Below, piece after piece: positions 43,019 through 52,860 of a stretch of DNA of 64,000 nucleotides. Below the pieces are notes generated by a model, which saw nothing but the letters and a program-made list of their open reading frames with translations, made no database searches and was not told the origin of the DNA. The translations under genes and the position numbers were made by a program. Origin of the DNA: Planctomycetaceae bacterium (GTDB lineage Bacteria; Planctomycetota; Planctomycetia; Planctomycetales; Planctomycetaceae); the NCBI GenBank assembly GCA_021732995.1, contig JAKFWA010000051.1, positions 62,001-126,000 of the forward strand. Reading direction: 5' to 3'. Position 1 is the first letter of the stretch, and every line of letters begins with the position of its first letter.

Positions 43019-44824
43019 ATGCCTGCAGCCCTGACACCAATCACTCGCACGGGGGTCTCGCAAGACCTCAATGCCTGGGTGGAGGCCGTCGCGCAACTCA
43101 CGCGCCCGACGATCATCCATTGGTGCACCGGTACGCCCGCAGAGGCCGCTCGCCTGCAAGAACTGATGACGCGCGAAGGCACATTGCTGCCACTGGATTC
43201 GAAGAAGCATCCCGGTTCCTTCTACGTGCGTTCGCAGCCAACGCGTACTGATGCGTCGCGCACGCTGCTGTGCAGCCGGTCGGAAGCAGAAGCCGGGCCG
43301 AGCAACTGCTGGGCAGATCCCGTCTATATGCAGGACGTTCTGACGCGGCAGTTTGATGGCTGCATGCAGGGCCGAGTGATGTACGTTGTCCCGTATCTGC
43401 TCGGACCGGCCGGCAGCCGCTTCAGTCAGCCGGGAGTGCAGATCACCGACAGTGCCTTGGCCGCGTACGCGACCAGCGTCGTCGCGCAGACGGGAAACGT
43501 CGCATTGCAGCGTCTGCGGAGTTCGCAAGCCTTCTTCAAGGGACTGCACAGCCTCGGCACGCTGGATCCCGAACAACGGATCGCCTGCCTGTTTCCCGAA
43601 CATCACCTGGCGCTGAGTCACGGGTCCAACCATCTGGACGACATGCTCGCAGCGCGGCTGTGGCATGGCCTGAAGCAACGCAGCATCACGGCTCGACAGC
43701 AGGGCGGGTTCGCCGAACACATGGCCGTGCTGGGCATCACCAGTCCGGACGGTGTCACAACATATCTGGGAGTCGCCGGTCCGCAGGGTTGCGGCAAATC
43801 GACGTTGGCGCAACTCGTTCCGCCAGATCACGACCTGCATTCCGGCTGGCGACTGGAACTGATCAGCGACGACATCACGTGGCTCAACTGGCACGAGGAT
43901 GGTCAGCTCTACGCGATCAATCCCGAACGAGGATTGCTGGGTCTCCTGAAGGGAGTGAATCAGCAGCACAACGCTCAGGCGGTCGACGCGATCGCTGCCG
44001 AGACAGTCTTCTGCAACACGGGCTTCACGCTCGATCGCCGAGCCTGGTGGGATGGCGCCAGTGGAGACGTTCCCAGCGTATGCAGTGACTGGCGCAGCCG
44101 CGAATGGACGCCGTCCAAACCGACTCCGGCATCTCATCCGGAAAGCCGGTTCCTGACGTCTCTGTCGCGCTACCCGGTGTTGTCCAAAGACTGGAGCAGC
44201 GCACTCGGAGTCCCGTTGAGCGCCATTCTGTTCTGCAGCCGACGTTCCGCGACAATCCCTCTGGTGCATGAAACATTTGACTGGAATCACGGCGTCTATG
44301 TCGGGGCGACGCTGTCGAGCGAACCGTTCGACGTTGAGCCCACCAAGTCCACACCGGCGGCGTTTGAGCCGATGGGCCTGCGTCAGGACTGCGGCTATCA
44401 CCTGGCCGATTACTGGCAGCACTGGCTGAATCAGGGACGTCGCGATGGCGTGGAGTTGCCGCGCATCTATCACGTGAACTGGTACCGTCGCGACTGGACC
44501 GGCAAGCTGATGTGGCCCGGCTATCGTGAGAACTTCAGCGTGTTGAAGTGGGTCGTCGAACGCCTGCGCGGCCGCGGTGACTCGCTGCGTACGCCGCTGG
44601 GGATCGTGCCGACTGCCGAAGGTTTGGGACTTCATCTGCCGCAATGGCCGCGCGAAGTGTTACGATCGCTGCTCGAAGTCGAATTTGACGACTGGTACAA
44701 AGAGCTTGATCAGCGGGAAGAGTTCCTCGTCCGGTTCAGCACGAAGCTGCCGCCGGAATTGCTCGAAGAGAACGAAATCCTGCGAAGGCGGATTCGGAAT
44801 GCGCGCAAACAGTCTGGCAGATAA
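43019..44824 (+). CDS. GTP-type PEP carboxykinase homologue with altered active site
   Basis: Protein of 601 residues aligning along its length with GTP-dependent PEPCK: CSRSEAEAGPSNCWADP, QFDGCMQGRVMYVVPYLLGP, QITDSALAAYATSVVAQTG, EHMAVLGITSPDG, SDDITWLN, NWYRRD and MWPGYRENFSVLKW. Several key positions differ. The P-loop is AGPQGCGKS rather than FPSACGKT. The stretch where PEPCK has GSGYGGNALLGKK reads GSNHLDDMLAARL, so the substrate Tyr (rat Y235) and both catalytic lysines (K243, K244) are replaced. The P-loop Lys (260), the His in EHM and the two Asp are kept. It binds nucleotide plausibly, but normal PEP-oxaloacetate chemistry is doubtful. The M28 gene overlaps its 3' end. Confidence 0.85.
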   Translation: MPAALTPITRTGVSQDLNAWVEAVAQLTRPTIIHWCTGTPAEAARLQELMTREGTLLPLDSKKHPGSFYVRSQPTRTDASRTLLCSRSEAEAGPSNCWADPVYMQDVLTRQFDGCMQGRVMYVVPYLLGPAGSRFSQPGVQITDSALAAYATSVVAQTGNVALQRLRSSQAFFKGLHSLGTLDPEQRIACLFPEHHLALSHGSNHLDDMLAARLWHGLKQRSITARQQGGFAEHMAVLGITSPDGVTTYLGVAGPQGCGKSTLAQLVPPDHDLHSGWRLELISDDITWLNWHEDGQLYAINPERGLLGLLKGVNQQHNAQAVDAIAAETVFCNTGFTLDRRAWWDGASGDVPSVCSDWRSREWTPSKPTPASHPESRFLTSLSRYPVLSKDWSSALGVPLSAILFCSRRSATIPLVHETFDWNHGVYVGATLSSEPFDVEPTKSTPAAFEPMGLRQDCGYHLADYWQHWLNQGRRDGVELPRIYHVNWYRRDWTGKLMWPGYRENFSVLKWVVERLRGRGDSLRTPLGIVPTAEGLGLHLPQWPREVLRSLLEVEFDDWYKELDQREEFLVRFSTKLPPELLEENEILRRRIRNARKQSGR

Positions 44825-45782
44825 GAGAGCAATCACGGGCCAACAGAATTTTAAATGGGGCAGGGCGGCCTGGCTGGTTCTCGTCGTGGCGTTGGTGGTG
44901 TCCTTCGCGCCCGCAGTCACTGTTGCTCAAGAGGCCAACATCACGGTCGATGGCAAACGCGCGATGCAATACCTGCAGCGCGTGTGTGACATCGGTCCGC
45001 GCATCAGCGGCTCGGAAGGCATGCAGAAGCAGCAGCAGCTCATCATCGACCACTTCAGCAAGCTGGGCTGCGAGATCAAGTCGCAGGCCTTCGATGTGAA
45101 TCATCCGACGAACGGCACGCCGGTCCGCATGACGAACCTGGTGATCTCGTGGAACCCGACCGCGAAAGAACGCGTGCTGCTGGCTTGCCACTACGACACT
45201 CGGCCGTATCCCGACCGTGACCTCTTGAGGCCGCGCGGCACGTTTGTGGGTGCGAACGATGGAGCCAGCGGCGTGGCGCTGTTCATGGAAATGGCGCATC
45301 ACATGAAAACCATCCGCCCGCGTTACGGTGTGGACATGGTCTTCTTTGATGGTGAGGAACTGGTCTTTCGCAACGGCGACAAATACTTCTACGGCTCCGA
45401 GTACTTTGCGAAGTGGCTGCGCGACAAGCCGCCTGAGTACCGCTATGTCTGCGGCGTCGTTGTGGACATGATCGCCGACAAAAAGCTGGAGCTGTATTAC
45501 GAACAGGGCAGTCTGCGAATGGCCAACAAGGTCACGAAAAGCATCTGGGCCACCGCGAAACGCATCGGCGTGAAAGAGTTCATCGAGAAGCCCAAGCACG
45601 AAGTCAGCGACGATCATCTGGCGCTGAACCAGATTGCCGGAGTCCCCACCTGCGACATCATCGACTTCGACTACTCCGCCTGGCACACGACTCGCGACAA
45701 CCCGTCTGCGTGCTCGGGAGACAGCCTGCAAAAGGTCGCCCGCGTGCTGTTGACCTGGCTCGAAGAAGTGCCGATCGACTGA
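44799..45782 (+). CDS. exported M28-family zinc enzyme (QC-like)
   Basis: I start at MRANSLADK (44799), inside the 3' end of the PEPCK homologue gene (26 bases overlap); it is the last ATG before the membrane segment. The 327-residue product has a signal or anchor (WGRAAWLVLVVALVVSFAPA) and an M28 zinc-peptidase fold: VLLACHYDTRPYPDRD (His), VGANDGASG (Asp), FFDGEEL (Glu-Glu) and DYSAWHTTRDNP (His). The pattern is close to glutaminyl-peptide cyclotransferases as well as aminopeptidases, so the reaction could be peptide trimming or N-terminal pyroglutamate formation in the periplasm. Confidence 0.9.
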   Translation: MRANSLADKRAITGQQNFKWGRAAWLVLVVALVVSFAPAVTVAQEANITVDGKRAMQYLQRVCDIGPRISGSEGMQKQQQLIIDHFSKLGCEIKSQAFDVNHPTNGTPVRMTNLVISWNPTAKERVLLACHYDTRPYPDRDLLRPRGTFVGANDGASGVALFMEMAHHMKTIRPRYGVDMVFFDGEELVFRNGDKYFYGSEYFAKWLRDKPPEYRYVCGVVVDMIADKKLELYYEQGSLRMANKVTKSIWATAKRIGVKEFIEKPKHEVSDDHLALNQIAGVPTCDIIDFDYSAWHTTRDNPSACSGDSLQKVARVLLTWLEEVPID

Positions 45783-45828
45783 TTACTCTTGGTTTCAGCG
45801 TTCGTCCTAAATGGCCGAGACTCGCTCA

Positions 45829-46170
45829 TCACGCACGACTCAGTGGGTATTCATTTACGGGTAGGCCCAGTGCGACAACCTCGCGCAGGCGCAGCCATCC
45901 GCGCGTGACGAGGCTTTCCTGTTGGGCGACGTAGTCTGGATCGAGGCTGCATTTAGCGAACGCTCCCTCGACGACGACAGGTTCGAAGTCGGGATGCACG
46001 ATGAACTGGGCCTGCAGAGGATTGCAGAGGATGTGCCGTTCGGGCTTACGCGTGAGGTCTTCAAACTTCACGAGTCCGATGACGTACGACAGATAGAGAT
46101 CGCTTTCGACGATCTCGTCAACTTCTCCCTGGCAGACTTCGCAGAGGTAACCTTCATCACACTGAGCCAT
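45829..46170 (-). CDS. small Cys-rich hypothetical protein
   Basis: Protein of 113 residues. The N-terminus CDEGYLCEVCQGEVDEI (C-x5-C-x2-C) is a probable zinc site, perhaps completed by the Cys in HILCNP. The rest contains LYLSYVIGLVKFEDLTRKPE and FIVHPDFEPVVVEGAFAKCS. No signal peptide. It lies 22 bases after the BatA/VWA gene on the same strand and is likely translated from the same mRNA. I do not recognise the family; composition and spacing support a real gene. Confidence 0.78.
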   Translation of the reverse strand: MAQCDEGYLCEVCQGEVDEIVESDLYLSYVIGLVKFEDLTRKPERHILCNPLQAQFIVHPDFEPVVVEGAFAKCSLDPDYVAQQESLVTRGWLRLREVVALGLPVNEYPLSRA

Positions 46171-46192
46171 ATCGGTTTGGTCTTCCCTCTGA

Positions 46193-48235
46193 TCAGGTCA
46201 TTTGTTGGGCCGCTTTGGCGCCGAGTCGTCCTGCCAGCCAAGTTTCGAGTAGCAGCAGGCAGAAGCCTGCGACGAGCAGCCATTGCCAGATGCGTTGCCG
46301 GGATTCGAGTTCACGAGCCTGCAGCAGACGCTGCTCAGCGAGAGATTCTACGGTCTCAGCATCGCGAATCGGCAATCCTACGGCTCGAAGTTCGTCAATT
46401 CCCAGCGGGGTAGTGCGGCTCTCCTGCGGATCAAGATTGACCGCGAAGTTCTGCGAGCTGGAACCGGTCTTCACCACATAGATGCCCGGCTCGGTCGTGA
46501 TGAAAGTCGCTTCGGTCGGCGATTGTTCCGTTTCAGAGGGCGTCACTACCGTCTGCGAAACTCCCGCCGTGCTGTTGAGTTTCCCCAGCGGCAAGGCATC
46601 TCCTACGACCAGCCGCGTTGCAATGGGCTCTGATCCTTTGAGACTCGCCAGCAGATGGTTCAGCATCGGCACAAACTTCGACCACAGCACAAAGCGGCTG
46701 TCCTCACCGTGCCAGCCAAACAGGGACAGAATGACGCTGCCCTGCCCGCTCTTGAGTTCCAGCAGCGCAGGTTCTTCGCCATCGAAGCGAGCGAGCACGC
46801 GCGCGTCTCCTGCTGGCCCGGTGACCTTGCGGTGCTTCCAGATCTGCAGCTTGGTGAAATCGGCCAGCTTGGCATCACTGAACGCGGAGAACAGCGGATG
46901 ACCGAACTCAACGCTCGTCAGCAATGCGTAACCTTTAAGTTGTGCTTCCTCGAACTGCGGTGCGTTAGCCTGTTGAGCCAAGCTGAAGGCTTGCCGACAC
47001 AGTTCAGGCTGCGAGCCGATACATATGACTGTCAGCCCCTCGGCGACCTGTTCCTGCAAGTGCTTGATGGCGTTCTCCGGCTGAGCGGCGGACACAATCG
47101 CCAATGCCGGACGATCAGCAGCTAGAACGGGTTGGCCCGGCGCGGTGACGGAGAAATCGACCTCGCGATCGGCAGTCGAGAGGAAGGCCCGCTGGAGATA
47201 GAAACGCAGATGCTGCGGTTCGTCCGCCGGCTCATCGGCGAAGTGGATGATTCGCAGTTGCTGAGCAGTGGGACGCACGAACCACGCGATGTTATCGAAT
47301 GATTCGCTGTCGCCCGTGAGCGTCACGCTGCCGGTTGCCGAGTTCATCTCGCCAACACGCAGAATTCGATTCTGCCCCGGCGGAACAGCAACGTCCTGCT
47401 CGGCGCGGTCGACGGTCAGCTTCAGCTTTTCAGTGACGGCATCCGCCGAGTTCTCTATTCGCACACGAAGCTGATTCGAATCACTCGTGATCGGATGCAC
47501 GCCGGCATTGTTCTCGTTGCTCGCCTTCAGGAACTCAGGTTGCACGCGCACCTGTTCGGGCCAGGCAAAGCCCTGCAAGGCGCTCAATCGCGAGCCCTGC
47601 TGGAAATCTGAGATCACGACGAAGTCCACCGGCGATTCGACTTTGCGGGACGCATCCGTTGTCGGGCGGTGCTTTAAGAATAATCCGGCGGCGGCATCCA
47701 TCACGCGCGCGAGATCCGTTCCGCGCCAGCCGGGAGTCAAAGACTTCAAACGCTCCTGCAGAGTGACAGTGCGAGCATCCGGCGTGAGTTGCTCCCATTC
47801 CTCAAAGGTGACCAGTGGCCTCAGTTCTGTATCAAACGCCGCGAGTGCAATCACATCCGCGGGCTTGGCCTGTTTGATGATGGCGGCCGCCCGTTCCTGA
47901 GCTAGCGCCCACAAGCCCGTGCGTCGGAGGCTGGCGCTGACATCCACCAGCACCGCAATGCGACGACCGGGGGCTTGCACCGTCTGCTCGTCATTCTGCC
48001 GGAAAAACGGCCGCGAAAAAGCCATCGCCAGCAAGGCGACCGCAGCGGCTCGCAGCAGCAGCAGCAGCCAGTGTTCGATGCGTGACCGCTTGGTGACTTT
48101 GGGCGGCGACGGCTGCAAAAACATCAGCGAGCTGAAGAGCACGCGGCCGCGCGGCGTCTGCCGAATGAGGTGCAACAACACCGGTAACGCGACCAGGGCG
48201 AGTCCCGCGATGTACAGCGGCGTCAGAAAACTCAT
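46193..48235 (-). CDS. BatA/VWA-domain membrane protein
   Basis: Protein of 680 residues. It opens with the BatA signature FLTPLYIAGLALVALPVLLH and IRQTPRGRVLFSSLMFLQPS, then a second membrane helix (WLLLLLRAAAVALLAMAFSR). The VWA domain begins IAVLVDVSASLRRTGLW with the MIDAS DVSAS intact. A long periplasmic or beta-rich part follows, and the chain ends with helix WLLVAGFCLLLLETWLAG. BatA/VWA proteins usually accompany MoxR ATPases, but none is adjacent here. It probably scaffolds envelope complexes. A GGCCCG/CGGGCC hairpin lies in its leader near 48257. Confidence 0.92.
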   Translation of the reverse strand: MSFLTPLYIAGLALVALPVLLHLIRQTPRGRVLFSSLMFLQPSPPKVTKRSRIEHWLLLLLRAAAVALLAMAFSRPFFRQNDEQTVQAPGRRIAVLVDVSASLRRTGLWALAQERAAAIIKQAKPADVIALAAFDTELRPLVTFEEWEQLTPDARTVTLQERLKSLTPGWRGTDLARVMDAAAGLFLKHRPTTDASRKVESPVDFVVISDFQQGSRLSALQGFAWPEQVRVQPEFLKASNENNAGVHPITSDSNQLRVRIENSADAVTEKLKLTVDRAEQDVAVPPGQNRILRVGEMNSATGSVTLTGDSESFDNIAWFVRPTAQQLRIIHFADEPADEPQHLRFYLQRAFLSTADREVDFSVTAPGQPVLAADRPALAIVSAAQPENAIKHLQEQVAEGLTVICIGSQPELCRQAFSLAQQANAPQFEEAQLKGYALLTSVEFGHPLFSAFSDAKLADFTKLQIWKHRKVTGPAGDARVLARFDGEEPALLELKSGQGSVILSLFGWHGEDSRFVLWSKFVPMLNHLLASLKGSEPIATRLVVGDALPLGKLNSTAGVSQTVVTPSETEQSPTEATFITTEPGIYVVKTGSSSQNFAVNLDPQESRTTPLGIDELRAVGLPIRDAETVESLAEQRLLQARELESRQRIWQWLLVAGFCLLLLETWLAGRLGAKAAQQMT

Positions 48236-48412
48236 GAGGCATCCGCTCTCTTTGAGGCCCGCGGCCGAAACCCCGGGCCGACAAATTCAACGAACCACGC
48301 ACGGACGAGCATAGCGATAAGTTAACGTCTGGCCGCTTCAGGTTAGTATCCGTCGCACGAATTGCCGTCGGTATTTCCTCGCTGAGTCACTCCTAACGAA
48401 AGTTCGTCCGCA

Positions 48413-50437
48413 ATGCCCGCAAATTCAGCTGACGTTCAACAACTCGCCGCGCTGTACCGCAGGATGCGTCTCATTCGGCAGACTGAGGAGCAACTGGCGA
48501 AGTGTCATGCGCGAGGACTCGTGCTGGGAGCGTGCCATACCTACGTCGGTCAGGAAGCGATTGCGTCGGGCGTGTGTGCGCACCTCGACAAGGATGACGT
48601 CGTCTTCAGCACGCATCGTGGTCACGGTCATGCATTGGCCAAGGGCATGCATCCGCGCGAGCTGATTGCTGAGTTGTTTGGCCGCGAAATCGGTTGCTCG
48701 CGCGGCCGCGGCGGCAGCATGCACTTGTTCTCGCCCGAGATCGGGATGATGGGCACCAGCGGCATTGTCAGCCCGTGTATCCTGCAGGCGGCCGGCGCGG
48801 GTTACAGCTTCAAGCTGATGAAGACGCCGCATGTCGCCGTCGCGTTCTTTGGCGACGGAGCGGTTAACAACGGTGCCTTCCATGAGGGGCTGAACCTGGC
48901 AGCGATCTGGAAGCTGCCGGTGCTCTTCATCTGTGAGAACAATCAGTTCGCTACCGAAGTGCCGTTCTCGTATTCGAGCGGCATCTCGGATGTCGGGCGC
49001 CGCGCAGCCAACTACGGACTGCCGGGCTTCGAGGTTGATGGCAACGATGTACTGGCCGTGACGGCCGTGGCTGGAGAAGCCGTACAGCGTGCGCGAACTG
49101 GCGGCGGTGCAACGTTGATTGAGTGCAAGACGTATCGCACTCGACCGCACGCCGAGGGCATGGGCGATTTCGGATATCGCACGCGCGAAGACGTCGACGC
49201 CTGGAAGCTGAAGTGTCCGCTGAAGCGACTGCGCGACCAGGTCGCCAGCCGCGGCGCAGAGATTGGCTTGTCTACGGGAGCTTCTGCGGAAGTGCTGGCC
49301 GCGTTCGATGCCATCGACGCTGAAATCGACGAGTTGGTCGTCGCGGCCACGAAGGACGCCGAAACAGCCGCGTGGCCGGACGGACAAACCGCGACTAATC
49401 ACATCTATGCCAAACCGCATGTCGTGGCTGAAGCCGCAGCGGAACATCCGCCTGCAGACGCTCGAGAGACATCCTTCGTGGCCGCGACGACGGAAGCTCT
49501 GAAGTACGAAATGGGCGTCAATCCGGGCATCTTCGTCATGGGCGAGGGCATCGGTAAGCGTGGTGGCAACTTCAAAACAACCAACGGCTTGTATGACCTG
49601 TTCGGCCCCGAAAGGCTGTGTGACACGCCGATCGCCGAACGCGGTTTTGTCGGCTTGAGCTGCGGCGCCGCGATGACAGGCACGCGACCGATTATCGACT
49701 TCATGTTCATTGATTTCATCAACGACGCATTCGGCGAACTCGTGAATCAGATCGCGAAGATGCAATACATGAGCAGCGGGCGGCTGAAAATGCCCGTGCT
49801 GCTGCGTGGCTGCATCGGCATTGGTCACTCGGCAGCGACGCACCATTCCAGCAGCTTTCATTCGGTCTACAGCCACATTCCCGGCTTGCGAGTGGTCATT
49901 CCGTCGCGGCCTTACGACGCGAAGGGCCTTTTCCATCACGCGCTGCGCTGCAATGACCCGGTGCTGTTTCTGGAGCATCGCGAGTTGATGTCGATCAAGG
50001 GACCAGTACCCGAAGAGCCCTACGAAATCCCGTTCGGTAAGGCCGTTGTTCTCCGCGAGGGCACCGATGTAACGGTCGTCGGCATTGCGATGATGGTGCA
50101 TCGCACGTTGACCGCCGCCGAGCAACTGGCGACTGAAGGGATTTCCGTCGAAGTGATCGACCCACGTACGGTATCCCCACTGGATACTGCAACGATCTTG
50201 AAGTCAGTCGCCAAAACGGGGCGACTGCTGATCGTCGATGAAGCCTATCCGCCCTGCAGCGTGGCTTCAGAGATCGCGGCCCAGGTCGTGGACGCGGGCT
50301 TCAATGATCTGGATGCGCCGATCAAACGCCTGAACGGCGCGTTTACACCGACGCCGTACAGTCCGCCGCTCGAACGTGCAGTGGTGCCGTATCCTGAAGA
50401 CATCGAACGCGCAATTCGTGATCTGCTAGAGGAATAG
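48413..50437 (+). CDS. fused E1 alpha-beta 2-oxoacid dehydrogenase
   Basis: Protein of 674 residues uniting both E1 subunits. The alpha part (about 5-320) has the TPP motif GDGAVNNGAFHEGLNLAA followed by FICENNQFA, plus HRGHGHALAKGMHPRELIAE and RGRGGSMHLFS. The beta part (about 350-674) has GEGIGKRGGNFKTTNGL, CDTPIAERGFVGLSCGAAMT, FHSVYSHIPGLRVVIPSRPY and EVIDPRTVSPLDTATILKSV. It decarboxylates a 2-oxo acid, with TPP, and acylates the lipoyl group of an E2, probably the one at 31487-32740. Pyruvate, acetoin or branched-chain acids are possible. A 566-codon frame on the other strand is its shadow. Confidence 0.95.
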   Translation: MPANSADVQQLAALYRRMRLIRQTEEQLAKCHARGLVLGACHTYVGQEAIASGVCAHLDKDDVVFSTHRGHGHALAKGMHPRELIAELFGREIGCSRGRGGSMHLFSPEIGMMGTSGIVSPCILQAAGAGYSFKLMKTPHVAVAFFGDGAVNNGAFHEGLNLAAIWKLPVLFICENNQFATEVPFSYSSGISDVGRRAANYGLPGFEVDGNDVLAVTAVAGEAVQRARTGGGATLIECKTYRTRPHAEGMGDFGYRTREDVDAWKLKCPLKRLRDQVASRGAEIGLSTGASAEVLAAFDAIDAEIDELVVAATKDAETAAWPDGQTATNHIYAKPHVVAEAAAEHPPADARETSFVAATTEALKYEMGVNPGIFVMGEGIGKRGGNFKTTNGLYDLFGPERLCDTPIAERGFVGLSCGAAMTGTRPIIDFMFIDFINDAFGELVNQIAKMQYMSSGRLKMPVLLRGCIGIGHSAATHHSSSFHSVYSHIPGLRVVIPSRPYDAKGLFHHALRCNDPVLFLEHRELMSIKGPVPEEPYEIPFGKAVVLREGTDVTVVGIAMMVHRTLTAAEQLATEGISVEVIDPRTVSPLDTATILKSVAKTGRLLIVDEAYPPCSVASEIAAQVVDAGFNDLDAPIKRLNGAFTPTPYSPPLERAVVPYPEDIERAIRDLLEE

Positions 50438-50447
50438 TTGATTGCTC

Positions 50448-52415
50448 TCAGCTCTCATCTTCTGGCCGCTGGATGTCGTAGGCCTGCAGCTTGCGATCCA
50501 ACGTCGAGCGTTCGATGTCGAGGATGCGAGCCGCTTCGCGTTTGACCCATTTGGTGAAGTGCAGCGTGGCCTCGATGTGACGTTTCTCCATCTCTGCGAG
50601 ACTCACCGGCGCGTACGCGTCGCCGGCGTGAGCGCCGACATCCAGATGACTGAACTGGATGTCATCCGGCGCGATCGTCTGGCCTACGGAGAACGAGAAC
50701 GCTCGCTCAACGACGCTCCGTAGCTCTCGGACGTTGCCGGGCCAGTCGTACTTCAAGAGCGCATCAATGGCGCCTTCACCGAACTCTTTGGATGACCGCG
50801 ACTGACGATTTGCAGATACATGCAGGAAGTGTCGGGCCAACGCTTCAACGTCCTCACGGCGATCGCGCAGCGGTGGAACAGTGATCGTCAGCACGTTCAG
50901 ACGGAAGAACAGGTCACGGCGAAAATCACCATCGCGCACAGCTTCCGGGAGGTTGCGATTGGTTGCCGCAACGACCCGTACGTTGACATCCACCGGAGTG
51001 TGTCCGCCGACACGTTCGAACGGCTGCCCCTCCAGCACACGCAGGAACTTCGCCTGCATGGTCGGACTCATCTCACCAATTTCGTCCAGGAAGATGGTGC
51101 CCTTATGAGCCTGCTCAAACTTGCCGATCTTGCGGTCTGTCGCCCCGGTGAAGGCCCCCTTCTCATGCCCGAAGAGTTCGCTCTCGAGCAGCGATTCCGT
51201 CAGTGCAGCGCAGTTCACGGCGACAAACGGAGCATCCTTGCGGCTGCTGTTGGAGTGAATCGCGCGGGCGACTAGCTCCTTGCCAACACCGCTTTCACCG
51301 CAGATCAATGTCGTCTGGTCAGACATCGCGAAGCGGCTGATTTCACTGCGCAGTTGCAGCATAGCCGCGCTCTCGCCGATCAAATCGCTCTCGATGCGTA
51401 GCATTTCTTTAAGCGACTCGTTCTCGCGACGGGCCTGCTTCAGACTCGAGACCAGTTCCGTCTTTGAGAGCAACTTTCGCAGCATCGAACCGGCGTGCTC
51501 GCCAACCGCCAGTGTGAACTCCAGTGCGTCGCGGTCGAGGCTTTGCTCGGCCTTCATGGAGTAGAGATGGATCAGTCCCAGGATGTCATCGCCATCGCGA
51601 ATCGGAACGCAGATGACGCTGCGGGCATTCATCGAGGCCAGTGTGGTGAACTCTTCGCTGTCGTTCGAATGCGAAAAGTCCATCGCCAGAATACCGTTGC
51701 GTTCACGCAGAGCGGCGTCTGAAAGGCGATCCGAGACGCGGCTGTAAGGTAATTCTTCCGGAGCTTTGAACGCGACAAGTTTCAGATTGCGAGTGGTCGG
51801 CTCCTTCGTGGTGTCACTGGGAACAAGCACCGCTCCAATGTCCGGGCGAACGACTTCAAACAGCCCGCGTAGCGTGACATCGGCCAGCGAAGACACATCT
51901 TCAGCCGCGCCCATCTCCACCACCAGCCGGTACAGGCCGGCTAACGGAATGCGGAGTTTCTCAGCCTCGACAGGGTCCTGCCGGTAAACCGATTGCGAAC
52001 GACGCTCGAGGATTTCGGCCGGCGTTTCTTCGGCGTCGGAGGCGAGAGTTGCGTCGTGCTGATCGCTGGTCGGTTCGAAATCCACCGACTCCATCGGGCG
52101 ATCCAGCGTCAGCGTGAAGAGCAAGAAGGACTTGCCGACATGAATCATGTCGCCTTCGCTGAGCCTGGTCGGATGAGCCAGGCGGGCGCCATTGAGGTTC
52201 GTCCCGTTGCTGCTCTCAAGGTCACGCACGACCCATTGTTCGCCCTGAGGGCAAACTTCGCAGTGGCGGCGACTGCAACGGTTGTCCGCCAGGGAGATGC
52301 GATTGGAATCGCCCCGGCCGATCGAAACCGGCTTGCCGGGGTGCAATGTGTAGATGTCGCGCCAGTCGCGCCCCTCGCACAAGACGAGGTAAGCTATGCC
52401 CGCAGTTGAAGACAC
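50448..52415 (-). CDS. sigma-54-dependent activator with FHA and GAF domains
   Basis: Protein of 655 residues starting at GTG. Domains: FHA (about 25-95: [37 protein letters not shown]), a GAF sensor (about 150-310), AAA+ (about 345-580) with Walker [15 protein letters not shown] near 372 and the sigma-54 contact GAFTGA near 421, and a C-terminal Fis-type HTH ([33 protein letters not shown]). It activates sigma-54 promoters, gated by Ser/Thr phosphorylation seen by FHA and a small molecule or cue seen by GAF. It is convergent with the E1 gene ten bases away. Target unknown. Confidence 0.96.
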   Translation of the reverse strand: MSSTAGIAYLVLCEGRDWRDIYTLHPGKPVSIGRGDSNRISLADNRCSRRHCEVCPQGEQWVVRDLESSNGTNLNGARLAHPTRLSEGDMIHVGKSFLLFTLTLDRPMESVDFEPTSDQHDATLASDAEETPAEILERRSQSVYRQDPVEAEKLRIPLAGLYRLVVEMGAAEDVSSLADVTLRGLFEVVRPDIGAVLVPSDTTKEPTTRNLKLVAFKAPEELPYSRVSDRLSDAALRERNGILAMDFSHSNDSEEFTTLASMNARSVICVPIRDGDDILGLIHLYSMKAEQSLDRDALEFTLAVGEHAGSMLRKLLSKTELVSSLKQARRENESLKEMLRIESDLIGESAAMLQLRSEISRFAMSDQTTLICGESGVGKELVARAIHSNSSRKDAPFVAVNCAALTESLLESELFGHEKGAFTGATDRKIGKFEQAHKGTIFLDEIGEMSPTMQAKFLRVLEGQPFERVGGHTPVDVNVRVVAATNRNLPEAVRDGDFRRDLFFRLNVLTITVPPLRDRREDVEALARHFLHVSANRQSRSSKEFGEGAIDALLKYDWPGNVRELRSVVERAFSFSVGQTIAPDDIQFSHLDVGAHAGDAYAPVSLAEMEKRHIEATLHFTKWVKREAARILDIERSTLDRKLQAYDIQRPEDES

Positions 52416-52577
52416 GTTGGTTTCCGGAGTCGATTGAAGATCAATGCGTGGATGGGACGTCTGAAGCAGTAAGCCACCACACTGACCCCGCCGGACTGCA
52501 GGGTGGTAGACAGTGTTGATCGGATTTCTCAGAGCCGCCTTGCGATCGATGCTTGCCGAACCCAGGCCCCAGCGACG

Positions 52578-52829
52578 TCAGGCTTCGATCAATCGACTCT
52601 GCGCATCGACCAACGCTGAGTCAAAACTGCATTCGTGTTGCAGCAAATTCTCAAGGGCTTCGGCGACAACCGCGTATGCGTCAGCAGCGCCCTCATGAAA
52701 CTTCTGGCTGAGAGCAGCCTCAGAGATGTCGTGGTCGTTCAGGCCCGAATTTCGGCCAAAGTCAACGGCCGCCTCACGGTGAATACTCGCTTCAACCTGC
52801 AAGGCATCAACGATGTGTTGGAGATCCAT
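52578..52829 (-). CDS. small acidic hypothetical protein
   Basis: Protein of 83 residues, rich in Ala, Glu and Asp (MDLQHIVDALQVEASIHREA, EGAADAYAVVAEALENLLQH), predicted almost wholly helical. The composition is that of a real cytoplasmic protein, unlike the frames around it, but the ribosome site is weak. No family is recognised. It sits between the sigma-54 activator and the structured region at 52861. Confidence 0.55.
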   Translation of the reverse strand: MDLQHIVDALQVEASIHREAAVDFGRNSGLNDHDISEAALSQKFHEGAADAYAVVAEALENLLQHECSFDSALVDAQSRLIEA

Positions 52830-52860
52830 GATGACTACTCAAATTCGTTAAAGCCTAGAG

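Noticed and set aside
42923-44644. 573-codon frame opposite the PEPCK homologue
   Set aside because: Shadow of a real gene in G+C-rich DNA; no recognisable motif and extreme Arg/Gln content.
48425-50125. 566-codon frame opposite the E1 gene
   Set aside because: It is the mirror of a strongly coding E1 gene with TPP and beta-domain motifs; its own composition is His/Arg/Cys-rich with no domain.
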